Source of the DNA: Vandiemenella viatica
Taxonomy: Eukaryota > Arthropoda > Insecta > Orthoptera > Morabidae
Length of the DNA: 64,000 bases
Assembly (NCBI GenBank): GCA_031002005.1
Contig: JARYHS010008074.1
Location: 183,606,494 to 183,670,493 of the forward strand
Direction of reading: 5' to 3'
Below, piece after piece: positions 53,160 through 64,000 of the stretch (its first letter is position 1; every line of letters begins with the position of its first letter). Both the position numbers and the translations under genes were made by a program. The notes under the pieces are model-generated. The model was not told where the DNA came from. It saw nothing but the letters and a program-made list of their open reading frames with translations, and made no database searches.

Positions 53160-54816
53160 CACTAAATAAAGAAAAACTTTGAACTATCTCACAATTAGCT
53201 TGATGACACAAAAGAGCAAATAGTGAATCAAAGATGCAAAAACCTAGCATGCTAGAAATACGGGAAATTGATAATGGGAACTAAGATTATAAATGAATGT
53301 AATACGATGTACACTGCCTAGAATAATGGGAGACCAACAATGTTTAGTGTTGCAGCCAGATATTTTAAAGAAATTTTATAAATTCTAGTTTTTCATGGTT
53401 TCATCAAAATTACTCCAGTTTGCCAAATTTAATGGAGGCTAACATACATAAATACAACTCACCAACTTTTAAAACTACCAGTGCAGGAGTATTCAACCTT
53501 TTCTCTGGTTATGACCAAAAGAAAAATTATAACTTTTTATGGCTGCAGACAAAAGAGAATCTAGATTTCTCCACGATTACTATGTTTGGGTTGGGAAGCA
53601 ATCTAAATAAACAAAGGTAGGAGCTTTTGGACATAGTTATTCCACGGTAACAGGCCACAATGGTAAATTTTCTCAGTATGGTGCAAGTATTTGAAATCCT
53701 GCCCCATAAGGGTTTCTTCTTTAAAATATTCTTCAACAGTTTTTTTTATCATTGCACAAAATGTACAAATATTTTTACTTTGAAGATATAAAGCAATTTA
53801 AAATAGTCATTTAAGCACTGCACAGCAACTTACCACTTCTCAAGACAAACTAACATTAGTGTCAAATATTGGCAATAACTGTAAACTCAAAACAGATCCA
53901 TCAATACCTAAGATGCCCAATTGTCTAAGGTGATATTTGCTGCCTAAGCTTTTATGAGCAACCGTGTCGTATATTGCACACAAAAATAATCCTGCAAGTG
54001 AATGTGCAGACTGTAGGCACTTGCGCAAGCTCAGAGACATGTATTTTCTTGAAAAGTGTTTTGCCTGAAATATTGTGTTCACTGTTTATTTGGATTATTT
54101 TTTGTTATTGCTGCCCTCCTCCCTTCAACTTTGGTAACTGTTGGCATAATTTATCTTTTCTTTTCATATAAACAATAGTAATAGCTTCACACTGGCAGAT
54201 CTCGCAAAAGGTGCATTGACACTAGAAACCAAAATCAAAGGGTACCAAAAGTGCTCAGGCGGAAGTGCTTAATACTTATAAATCATATACAGAGATCTTC
54301 AATAACACAATAAGAGAGGAAAGTGTTGTGTAAAGATTTTTCATTATTGAATGGTTCAAAATGTATTTTGAGTTTGCAGTTTATGCCACCCCCTTATGGT
54401 GCTGCCTGTTGCAGCCATCCTCAGTATCACAGCACAGCATAACTATTCACAGTAACTAATGTCTGAAAAGAAAGCAGAATAACAATGAAATCTAGGTGGC
54501 TAACAAAGAATCCTCTCACACAAAATTGTTGTAATATCACAAACAAAATAGGACAACAGCAAAATTGCATAAATGGCACTTAAATTGCTTATACCTTCTT
54601 TTTACAGTTTTGTTTATAAAAAAGGATATTTCTTGTAATAATTTGATCTGACATTGCCTGAAACTTATCTTGCATTCCTTGAAGCAATGTCTGGACCTAA
54701 AACAAAGAATTTGTTTTCAATTATTGGTTTACACATAAAAATGAAAATTTCTAAATCTGAAACAGGATGGTATCACAGCAAAACAATGGTTCATAAAAAT
54801 TTTCATAACAGTTCAG
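53160..54816. other. No recognised gene
   Basis: AT-rich sequence of about 1.65 kb between the SINE and the mariner. Short frames on both strands lack motifs. It may be upstream intron or intergenic DNA of the HSBP1-like locus. Confidence 0.3.
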
Positions 54817-54818
54817 TA

Positions 54819-56096
54819 CGAGTGTTGCTATTTATATTTCTGGCCTTGGCAAGAATAAGTGTTGACAGGCGCCATCTGACATTTCATTGGAAAAATTGAC
54901 ACTGTTGAACATAGCCTTATTCATAACAATGTGTCATTTGAGTGCGATAAGTTGTTTACAGTAACTTTAAAAATTCATCTCGGGCGAAAAATTGAATTAA
55001 CTCGTGAACATTTTCTTGCGATTATTTTTTCACAACGTTCAATGTGGATTATCAAGACAGAGAGCGTCAATGAACTTAATTCTTTATACGGCGATAAAGC
55101 ACTATCAAATAGCACTGTAAAAAACTGGTATAACAAATTCAATCGCGACCGAAGATCGCCTCAGGACGAATTCCGTCAGGGTCGTCCAAAATTGGGTGTT
55201 GTGCCAGAAAACAACGATGCTGTGCGTGAACTGATAAAGCAAGATCGTCATGTGACATACCATGAGAGTGAGGCATCTTTGGGCTTTAGTATGACAAGCA
55301 TCAATAATATTTTGCATGATAATTTGGCTGTAAAAAAGATTTGTTCGCGTTGGATCCCGCATAATCTGACAAAAGCTCAAAAGGAAGCTCGTGTTGATTG
55401 GTGCAAGGAAATGTTAAAAAAATACGTTGAAGGTGCATTAAAGGCTGTGTATAACATCTACGTAGGTGACGAATCATTGATCTATGTTTATGAGCCTGAA
55501 ACAAAACAACAATCGGCTGTATGGGTCTTCCAAGACGAGCCAAATCTGACAAAAGTTGTTCGCGGAAGAAGCACATCGAAGCAAATGGTTGCCTTTTCTT
55601 CGGCATTACCGGTCACGTGGCGACAGTGGCGTTAGAGCAACGTAGGACGGTTAACATGGCTATTTGTTTACCAGAAGTCTTTGGAGAAAATCGAAAAAAT
55701 TCGAAGAAGAGGCGAATAATTCTTCATCACGACAATGCGAGCTGTCGCACATCGGCTCAAACAAAGGAATTTTTAACCAGCCAAAACATCAAATTGATGG
55801 GTCATCCGCCGTACAGCCTTGATTCGGCACCCAATGACGTCTTTTTATTCCCACACATCGAAAACAAATTACATGGTCAACGATTTTCGACATTCGAAGA
55901 AGCGGTTGATGCATTCAAGAAGCATGTTCTGGAGTTACCTCCATCAGAGTGGAGAAAGTGCTTCTAAAATTGGTTCAAACGCACACAAAAGTTTATTGAT
56001 CTTCACGGAGAATATTTTGAGAAACAATAAAACCACTTTCGATCATAAATATTTGCTTTTTCCTTATTAAGTCAGAAATATAAATAGCAACCCTTG
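54819..56096 (+). mobile_element. Mariner element with intact ends, near-intact gene
   Basis: 1278 bp. Left end CGAGTGTTGCTATTTATATT, right end the inverted AATATAAATAGCAACCCTTG (two mismatches in the outer 12). TA flanks both sides (54817-54818 and 56097-56098). Size and ends fit a full-length mariner. The transposase is on the plus strand. Confidence 0.92.
54931..55967 (+). pseudogene. Mariner transposase, one main frameshift
   Basis: The first frame (to 55635) has the N-terminal helix-turn-helix region (STVKNWYNKFNRDRRS, DEFRQGRPK), a second one (TYHESEASLGFSMTSINNIL, RWIPHNLTKAQK), and the first catalytic aspartate in VGDESLIYVYEPETKQQS. A shift at about 55600 moves the rest into the frame 55521-55967. 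There the second aspartate is in ILHHDNASCRTSAQ and the third in SLDSAPNDVFLFPHI. Exactly 34 residues lie between the last two aspartates, the mariner DD34D signature. The conserved WVPHxL motif appears as RWIPHNL and the PDLAP motif as LDSAP. The usual tail GEYFEKQ is present near 56020. A young but dead copy. Confidence 0.9.
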
Positions 56097-56098
56097 TA

Positions 56099-56352
56099 TA
56101 CTGATAATAAATATTCTGTCAACCAGATGCCATGGCTAGATAAGAATTAGAGCTTCGCTACTTTTTTCTGCCTCTTCCCTGAAAATGAAACCATGGTGTT
56201 CTGCTTTATTAAAATTTAGTAAATACAACTATGTTTCACCAATATGGTGACTAAGTTACCATTCCCACAAATGCATTCTCAGATCACATTAACAATTTTG
56301 CAGTGATTTATTAAATTTACATATAGCAACTGAAACTGACACACAGACTATT
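56099..56352. other. No recognised gene
   Basis: Short AT-rich spacer between the mariner and the solo LTR. Confidence 0.3.
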
Positions 56353-56357
56353 ATGAC

Positions 56358-57481
56358 TGAGCCATGTTCGGCCCGCATTTTTTGTTTTCCCTGCCCGCGA
56401 TTGTCTTCTGATGCTGAGCCCGCGTGCTAGTTGCGCCCGTGACAGAGCGCTGTGGCCCTGGGGTGCCCTCTACCGGCTGAATGAGTTGATATAATCGGGG
56501 CCACAAGTTCGGGAAAGTGAGTCGGTCGGCAGCAGCGGCTTGGTTCGTTGGGCCTAATGCTTTCCTCAAAGGAGTGCGACGTTGGAGACCCGCCAGTATA
56601 GCGAGCTCATGTAATTTGCCCAGGCAGCCCGGAAGTACTACTTGAGGTGGATGTGCGATTCCACCGAGACTGTTCCTCGCTCGCTTTAATCGAAGGAATT
56701 CCTCTGCTGCGCCCCATGTTCGTGAGCGGTTTTCCGCAGATGCAGGAGTACGCTGGTGGTGACTTCGAGGCGATAAATTGCCCTTTTCTAGCCCTGTTGG
56801 GTATTTGAGATAGAATACCTGATAACTCCAATTGCAAAGTGCGTCGCTTACTGCATTCTTGTTACTTGTGTTACGGGAATGGACAAATTCCCCGATATTT
56901 GGTGCTGATCGTTCCCGCCACCTTATCTGTGTGTGTGGGTGGTAACGACTTATGCGCCAGTGTGCACACACTATACTGTGTCAGAACCTTGGTAAGAACT
57001 TGATTCTTAAGGTTAAATTGAAGGACGATGAGGTAACTGATTCCTCTTCGTTCGAAATAATTGGTGTATTTGCCTCCTCTGTACAAATTGTGTTTGATAC
57101 TAGTTATAGATTTGTTACATGATGGTAAATTGGTGAGAGCCTGCCCTGTTATATTACGTTTCCAAACGTGTAAGGATTTTCTGTTTGGATGTTTAATACA
57201 AATGGAGATATTGTGATTAGGGATATTCTCATGGCTTAACCTGGTTGTTATTGCTTTGACTTAAGTATTATATTGTATTATATTATTTTTGATTACAGGA
57301 TTCATTAAGATCATAATCTGCAAGATCGAAGTTTCCTTATATATTGTATTGTATTATATTATTTGTGATATTCTCTATAAGATCAATTGTTGACCATGAT
57401 TCTTGCAATAAAATGTTTGAACAAGGCTTGCTCTTTATAACCATGCTCCCACTGAGTCCTTAGTGGCTACCACACATAACA
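56358..57481 (+). mobile_element. Solo LTR, 1124 bp
   Basis: Starts TGAGCCATGTTCGG and ends CACACATAACA (TG...CA), flanked by ATGAC at 56353-56357 and 57482-57486. The first 650 bp are GC- and CpG-rich, the rest AT-rich, with AATAAA near 57408. It holds an internal duplication (TATTGTATTATATTATTT at about 57270-57290 and 57345-57365). A 206-codon minus-strand frame (56351-56971) extends past the LTR start and shows no known motif. The orientation is inferred from the AATAAA near the right end. Confidence 0.75.
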
Positions 57482-57486
57482 ATGAC

Positions 57487-58499
57487 ACTGAAACATCAAT
57501 GATGTTTGAAAACATTGCAATATTACGATTATTAGGGTCTCCCCAAAATGGGGAAATGAACAGCTAAAGAGTCAAAAGTGTATAAATTCAGACTATTATC
57601 ATTGGTATAATTTATCAAATAGTATTTAAGAACATTAGTATTGGTATACTTGGGACAAAAAAAAATCCATCACTCAGAGCAATATACAGTCCAGGGATGG
57701 TGAAAATATACTAAAACAAATTTTTTTTAAAAGGCTTAAGAAGAGTGTGTTCAGAATAGTCATTTATCCACTAATTACAGCAGTGATGACTGATTCACTA
57801 CAGCTACAATGGTAAGCTTTTCGAAGAATCATCTTCACGCCAGACAACCTGCTGGATCTTTAACTCCAATAAGACCCTTCTAGTAGACTTAGCACTTATT
57901 TATTCACATTTTACAGACCTTATATTTAATATTTCAGTTTTTATTAATTTCCACTGACGTTAATTAGTTAGGAGATGTTTCCCCATGATAATATTTCTCC
58001 AAAGCTACCGATTGAGAATTCGGTACATTTTCCCCCCTCTACACCACCACGAGCTCAGACCATACTCCCTGGGTCTTCCATTCATTAAGCAGGTGTCAGT
58101 TTGATCACATTTCACCTTGTTAAGTCTCTCACCTACTTGCAAGGATAAGGACCAAGGCCGAAATATTGCATTACATGTGATCATATTTTTTCTGTTCATC
58201 ATTCCCAGCCACCATCATTTAACGTAAGTGTTGGGTTCAATTTCCCTGTTCCTTCTTAATTTCAATGCTACTAATTATTATTACTATAGTCTTTAATGAT
58301 ATATTAGAACTGACTTTGTTAAAAACTAGTTTGCTGCCCCACCTAAAAAAAAACAGACTTAGCCTCACCTAATACATCCTCCGCTCACCTTTCTAGTCTT
58401 CTGTATATCAACTTAATAATTTTGAAGCGTCTATTACACTTTCCATGTTATAATTTTCACATTTGTCAGCTTGTGCCTTCAGGAGTGAGTAAATGATAC
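57487..58499. other. No recognised gene; possible PLE tail at 58095-58205
   Basis: AT-rich. At 58110-58205, GGACCAAGGCCGAAATATTG and GATCATATTTTTTCTG resemble in composition the terminal coding of PLE-like fragments, without firm sequence match to those in this window. Confidence 0.3.
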
Positions 58500-58512
58500 T
58501 TTTATTAAAATC

Positions 58513-58775
58513 ACGAGCGATCTGGTAGCTTAGTGCTTAAGGCATTTGCTTTAAAAAGTTCGCTGCTCTGTTCCTGGGTTTAAATCCCAGTAGGTGCAGG
58601 AATTTTTAAGAGTTGTGTTTGATCATATGAGTTATGCCATGTCATTCCACAGTTCAGATTCCATGTTAAACTGTAGGTCTCAGAAAAAAGGAACAGATCG
58701 TTCTAGCTATGATAATGGCTTAGTATGCCTATTTCGGGAGGATCCAACCAACCTTCGGGTAGTGCAATAAGTTAG
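58513..58775 (+). mobile_element. tRNA-derived SINE, family II
   Basis: The head has an A-box-like TAGCTTAGTGCTTAAGG and a B-box-like GGGTTTAAATCCC at about 58579-58591. The body then includes CTGTAGGTCTCAG, AATGGCTTAGTATGCCT and CCAACCAACCTTCGGGTAG. A 13-bp target duplication TTTTATTAAAATC is perfect (58500-58512 and 58776-58788). No long poly(A). The 3' half matches 43285-43402 in the PLE. Confidence 0.9.
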
Positions 58776-58789
58776 TTTTATTAAAATCG

Positions 58790-60394
58790 GTTGAAATTTT
58801 GATTATTTCTTAACTTTTTGATATCGGTTTAAATAATCTTTGGATCCCTTCATCTAGAGACTACCTTTTCAAGAGGAATCTTGTAAACTTGTACTCAAGT
58901 CTTTCGAAGTGCAATTAAATTCTGATCTGAAAACAGCATCTCCTACATCAATATCAAAGATATCCTCTTTTTCAGCATACTGTTATTCATACCACCTGCA
59001 CCATTCACTCTACCTCCCAGTAGCACCTTACTAGACATCTTTTCTCCTTTTTTCAATAATTCTGTTTGATCCCTCTGCAGGCAACATTACTTTACATATC
59101 AATTTGCTCTCCACTTCTAAGTTTTCTTAGTCATTTTTCTGTTTTTTTTTTTTCCTTTCATTTTCTGATTATCTGATTTCTAAAATATTTGTATTGGTGT
59201 CTCCCCATTTCATTTTGAACATTTTTGTTTCTTCTCCTCTGAGCCACCAATTCAAAAACTTCATATGCAATGCAAGGTAATTGAAGGGCTCTAAATGCCT
59301 AGTTTTTCTTTCTAGCTATGATCCTGATCTCTGTCGTCAGTGCATTCTTGTTCTACAGGATTTAATTCAGTTCCCATTTTTTGGACTTTTAAAAAAATGT
59401 CTGCAATCAGTCCTCTCACTTTGCTTCCTTATTTTCTAGAAAGTCATTCTGCACTTCATACCTATCAAACAATGGTCAGAGTACATATTGGCTCCTGGGT
59501 ATGCTTTAATGTATGGAACATGATTTCTGAATATTTGTTTGGACATGATATAATCTAGCTGAAATTACTGGTCATCTACAAGTGGAAATTCCTCTTGCCT
59601 GAATCTTATTGTGTTTGCTATTAACAGTTTATATTTTTCACAAAATTCCACAAAATACTTTCTCACTCATTCTTTTTTCCTAGATTGAAATTCCCTCAAA
59701 TATTTCCTTTTCCAACTGTAATATTACTATTGCACATTTTTAGATTTTTCTGCCCCTTTACTTATTGAATTAATTTTTCAATTTAATCATACATTTTATC
59801 CACTTAATCTTCTTACATTGGCATATACACTTACACAAATTTTGCGGTCACAGATTTCGTTTCTATTTAGACTAAATTAATCTAACAAAACATTCTGTGT
59901 CATTTCTAAGTTCCTAATCTACCTACCCTTTTCAGACAGCTGGTATCTCAGATTAACTCTTAAAATGTTTCTCTTAATTCTGGTAGTGTATGGGTTGGGA
60001 GAGACCATACTGTCACAATCAAAAGTCAACCACTACTTCACTTGGTGCACCCCATTTGAATGGAAGATGTACTGATGACAGATTCCCAGTATAAGAAATC
60101 AGCCAATGCTTGCCAACGGCCTTCTGAATGGAGGGTGGACGAGCGGAGAGTGATCTGGGGTTATACTCTTGCCCCTGGTGTTGGAAATAACACCTAAAGG
60201 TGGATGAATCAGAAATGATCATTGGCATGGGGATCTAGAAGGCAATGGGAATTCACTGTATTAGATCGAAATGTATCTCAAGGTCAAGTAATCCTCAAAT
60301 TACAAACAGAATGATGGCTTCTTCATGGGGAAAATATTCTTAAGGTAAAATAGTCCATTTATATCTCCACGTGGAGTCTTGTCAAGGGGTTATC
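58790..60394. other. No certain gene; LINE leader may start near 60000
   Basis: AT-rich to about 59990, with no frame I can name. From about 60000 the base composition rises, and the sequence leads directly into the LINE endonuclease start at 60407, so 60000-60394 may be its 5' UTR. Confidence 0.35.
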
Positions 60395-60635
60395 AGAATG
60401 GACAAACAATCTACGAGTTGGAACTTGGAACGTTAGAAGGTTGGGTAGATTAGAAAAATTAAAAAGGGAGATGGAATGACTTCAGTCAGATGTTGATGGG
60501 ATTGGAAAGATTAATTGGAAGGCTGCACAGGATTTCTGGTCTGTGCAACACAGAATAATTAGCACACAAGCAGTCAGTGGAATTACTGGTGTGGGATTTG
60601 TAATGAACAAAAAAGTAGGGAAACGTGCGAGTTTT
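60395..60635 (+). pseudogene. LINE endonuclease N-terminal fragment
   Basis: The plus strand reads NLRVGTWNVRRLGRLEKLKR, then a stop, SDVDGIGKINWK, and GITGVGFVMNKKVGKRA. This is the order of an apurinic-type endonuclease start in RTE/CR1-like LINEs (TWNVRTL, DILGISExRW, GVGFxVNKK). It breaks off after GKRA. The rest of the LINE is not adjacent. Confidence 0.7.
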
Positions 60636-60831
60636 AATCAACAATGATTATTGCATGCCATTCATTCTGCAGTTGTAGGATGTTATTTATTATTGGACGT
60701 GTTTTGCCTCTCATTGAAATATCTTCAGCGTACATTTTTTTCTGTAATAGGTTTTTAACTTTTGAACAATGATTTTTGCTTACATATCTTATATCTTTAA
60801 ATGAGCAATTCTTGTATATATATATATATAT

Positions 60832-62062
60832 TTCGGATCTCGGAAACGGCTATGACGATTTGGATGAAATTTGATATTTAGATAATGTTTTGACTTTTAA
60901 GATTACCTAAATAGTTGTCTTCCGTACAAAAAAGCGAGTTTGCAAAATACAAACAATTTTTTCACTTGATATCTCGAAAACGGCACTAGTGCCATCTCGT
61001 AGACAATTCAGGTATCAGAAAGCCTACAAATAGATTCTCTCTGATTTCAAAGAATATTTAAACGAACAGTTCTTGTATACTGGCTGAGGCGTGGAAATAG
61101 TAACATTGCAAGTTTAATTGTAAAACATTTAAAAAGGAAGATAATTAAAAATTTATGATTGGTTTTGTCAGAGGTGATAAACTTCTTTGAAAATAATATT
61201 ACCGGTACCAGTTATAAACTAATCACCGTTTACTTTTTGACCGTAAAAAGTGGTTGTTAGTCATTAAATACTACCACGCGAGGTATTAGCATAGTTTTAG
61301 CGGAGTGGATTGATTTAGCACTGATGATGTTCTATCATTACCGTGACGTCACAATCTGATGATGAATTCTTATAGAACGCGACGAAACATATCGAAAATA
61401 AAGAATAAATGTTCTTGATATCTCGCTTGTACGAGATTTAGCATGTCAAAAATCAGTTATAGGTATAGTTCCTTGTGCTTTTGGCGAAGTTTCTTCTGGT
61501 CCATGCTGTATTTCAACCTAACAACAACCATTTGGAACAAAATAAAACATTAAAAGTACATTTCCACCGTATCGACATAGTGCTTTTGGTGGATTCTTTT
61601 TCTGGTCCAGGTCGGATCTAATCCTAACCTCTTCACTTGAGGTATCAGAAAAATAAATTCTTTATTTTCGATTTTCTCGACGAGTTTCATACGAATTCAT
61701 CATCAAACTTGGCTGTTACGAAATTTATCTTCTGGTCAAGGTCGCATTTCAACCAACCACGTCAATTTTGCGATATTTCTCGAGAACTAAGCGAGATATA
61801 TAAATTTAAAAATATTTTGTACTTTAAATTTTTCTCGTCGAGGTACATAAGAATCCATCATCAAGGGTTTTCGTAGAATGCCCTGAATTAACACAAATCT
61901 CGCAGCGTTAATCAATCCCTGACTGGCATTAAGATTTCTATTTAACATAATAATAGCATTTTTCTTTGAAAGCAATTTATGAGGCGGTCTCGCAAATGGA
62001 TCTAACGATTTGGATGAAATTTCATATGTAGATAACGTTTTGCTATTCAAGTTTTTAACACG

Positions 62063-62108
<46 letters not shown>

Positions 62109-62200
62109 TTGCAATTTTTGTATTTGGTTTTTCGAAAACGGCTCTAACCTCATTACGTAGAAGGTTCAGGTACCAGTAAGCCTAATGATGTTAGTGAAGT
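60832..62200 (+). repeat. Pair of related degenerate repeats
   Basis: 60832-61030 and 61981-62195 share TCTCG.AAACGG, ACGATTTGGATGAAATTT, TAGATAA.GTTTTG, then a second half with CGAAAACGGC, CATTACGTAGA / CATCTCGTAGA and TTCAGGTA.CAG.AAGCCTA. Each copy also contains two half-repeats of the GAAAACGGCTCTAACG type. The copies are about 1.15 kb apart in direct orientation. Between them are further TCTCGACGAG and CTTCTGGTC.AGG segments. No coding motif. Element class unknown. Confidence 0.6.
62066..62105 (+). repeat. Poly(A) tract, 40 bases
   Basis: Uninterrupted A run inside the second degenerate repeat, splitting its two halves. It has no matching run in the first copy. Confidence 0.95.
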
Positions 62201-62599
62201 TTCTCTTTGGTTAACTGTGCACCTCAAAACGCCTAGGAAGTCTTCAAGCCTTTTACTTTAATCAAACTTTACTCGAAATCTTGGATATTAAATAGAAATC
62301 GAAAGATGCCGAGCGAAGATCGGTCACCCAGGTACTAATAAAACTAATGTAACATACAAAAATCATACTGTGATTTACATGTACATATTATGGGACTGAA
62401 TTTTGTGCAGGTTTTGTTTACATTCCATGAAACTAGAAAACATACTACACTATCCGAGGTGTGATTGTTGGTGACCTATGTACTCAACCATCATGCTGTT
62501 TACAATTTTCTATATTACTATTTGTACCAACACCATCCAGATAGTGCAATTACATACAAAATTGTAATGCACTGACGAAAGAAATAATCAAAGCAGGTA

Positions 62600-63235
62600 A
62601 AAAAACAAACCAAATTATGAAAAGTCACCTGATAACCCTGTATCACAGAAGAAATTTTGGAGTTGATGGATCAGATGAGAAAGCACAAAAATGGACAGGT
62701 TGACGCAGAAAAAGAGTATTTCAGAAATCAACAGGAAATGCGAGAAAGCAAAAGAAAATAGGCTGAAAGAAAAATGTAAAGAAGTAAAAAATGAAATGGG
62801 CATAGGTAAAGTAGATGTGGCCTATATGAATATCAAACAGAATTTTTGAGAAATGAAGGAAAATGTATCAGCATTAAAGATACTGATTTGAAAACATTTT
62901 TTAAGCTCAAAAGATAGAGCTAATCCATGGAAGGAATATGTAGAGAAACTCTATGATGGGGAGGATGGTTATAACACATTACTAGAAAAAGAAGGCAATG
63001 TTGGCAGTGGCTTAGGAGATCCTGTTCAGTGACATAATTTGGCAAAGCTTCTAAAGATTTGAAATCGAATATGGTGGTTGGAATTGATGAAATTTCTGCA
63101 GAACTTCTGAAATCTCTAGGAGCAGGAGGAATCCAAAGATTATTCAAACTTATATAAAATAGTTACAAAAGAGGAGAGATTCCAACTTATTTTAATAAAG
63201 GAATTGTCGTGGAACAAATAAGCCCTGCGCGGCTG
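62600..63235 (+). pseudogene. LINE linker and RT start fragment
   Basis: Plus-strand fragments in shifting frames: a charged linker (near 62650-62830), WKEYVEKLYDGEDG-like coding near 62930, then VVGIDEISAELLKSLGAGGI near 63077-63135 and YKRGEIPTYFNKGIVV near 63160-63210. The last two are the first RT blocks of an RTE-like LINE. The following blocks are missing because homology ends near 63225. Confidence 0.7.
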
Positions 63236-63239
63236 TATC

Positions 63240-64000
63240 GTGGAATGGTATTTTAAGAAATGACAAATATTAAGTTTATAGTTTGGTCGACACTTATTCA
63301 CAAACCACATAAAAAAAATTTCCCACCAACACCACCACCACCTTAGTTAATTTATTCCACCGTGCCTGGATAAGTATATCAGAGCTTCTTTTCCAAAGTT
63401 ACTAGTTCCTGCCACACACCGGAGCAGGTGACACCACACAGACACTCCAGCCAAAACTAAACTAATTGTTATACATCTTCCAAAACTTGCTGGAAAACTT
63501 CATCCAAAATATCTGAATACTATATTGAAAAGTTCCTTACACCCTGCACTACACCTCAGAAATAATTTTGACTAGCTTTTAGACATTTTTACACCTCTCT
63601 GGAGCCTAAAAGTAGTGCAGGCTAGTGACCTCACTGTACTGTGCCGCGATAAAGAGATACTAACCTACTGAGCTCTCAATCTGAAACTGACACTGGAAAT
63701 ACATTCTAAAACTGATACTGGAACTGACAACAACAATCAAAAAGCTACATCTTTTATAGTGCAGTGCAGCACCCTGACAAGGCTCTCGAAATCTCGGATT
63801 GCCTAAATAGTTAGTGTTATTTCAAAATAGTTCTTTAAACCCTAAAAACGTTTTATCTCAACTACAAATAATTCCTAAATCTGGGAAATGTAATGCATAT
63901 ATTCCTGCAAAAACATTTTGAGTGACTTTTTTATGAAAAAGGCTACATCAACAAACCACTGTCTCGTCACAATCATCTTCACACTTCCAAAAAAAAGCAC
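63240..64000. other. No recognised gene
   Basis: AT-rich to the window end, with a short CCACCAACACCACCACCACC run near 63327-63343. No supported frame. Confidence 0.3.

Noticed and set aside
56351..56971. 206-codon minus-strand frame as a protein gene
   Set aside because: It crosses the LTR border, lies in GC-rich LTR sequence and shows no motif; most likely a compositional effect.

Overview
This is a eukaryotic, AT-rich window, almost certainly from a large insect genome. The tRNA-derived SINEs and the mix of repeat families suggest an orthopteran-like insect, but that is inference. It contains no bacterial-style gene clusters. Nearly everything recognisable is transposable-element sequence of several classes, commonly nested, plus two satellite-type tandem arrays. 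Two short stretches look like host gene exons. The better one is a minus-strand fragment at 52515-52610 that reads as the C-terminus of heat shock factor-binding protein 1 (HSBP1), followed by a 3' UTR and a poly(A) signal. The other is a possible terminal exon at 18752-18859 (+).

Layout. 1-2340: decayed Ty3/gypsy pol (RT, RNase H, integrase), then an LTR-like block. 2925-5318: LINE remnants, including an old copy of the CR1-type LINE that is nearly complete further on. 5362-5846: a fold-back made of Penelope-type tail sequence. 5850-7480: a ~128-bp tandem array split by a LINE 3' end. 9185-13625: three decayed Tc1-type transposons. 13640-15685: a 5'-truncated LINE. 16490-17808: a mariner with both inverted repeats and TA duplications. 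20841-29275: a minus-strand RTE-type LINE interrupted by a 5.6-kb plus-strand CR1-type LINE (21227-26852). That LINE has a 5' UTR built of ~113-bp tandem monomers, and a solo LTR (22036-22595) sits inside the monomer array.

30408-43676: a Penelope-like element (PLE) whose reverse transcriptase and GIY-YIG parts are separated by an 8.8-kb insertion. The insertion (33479-42257) is flanked by ~590-bp direct terminal repeats. It carries a minus-strand gag-like, pol-less interior, three SINEs, a fold-back, a LINE fragment and a small DUF4817-coding TA-flanked transposon. 46795-51012: a ~170-bp satellite array containing a second copy of that small transposon. 51285-52245: another PLE tail-to-tail fragment. 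54819-56096: a nearly intact mariner. 56358-57481: a 1.1-kb solo LTR. 58513-58775: a second SINE family whose 3' tail also occurs in the PLE. 60395-63235: LINE fragments and a degenerate repeat pair.

The elements do not form a pathway. Their nesting gives relative ages: RTE before CR1 before solo LTR, and PLE before LTR element before SINEs and the DUF4817 element. The most unusual items are the two DUF4817 elements with an identical ORF but diverged flanks, the monomeric LINE 5' UTR, the layered PLE/LTR nest, the SINE tail shared with the PLE, and the HSBP1-like exon. All family assignments come from reading motifs by eye. No database search was run.
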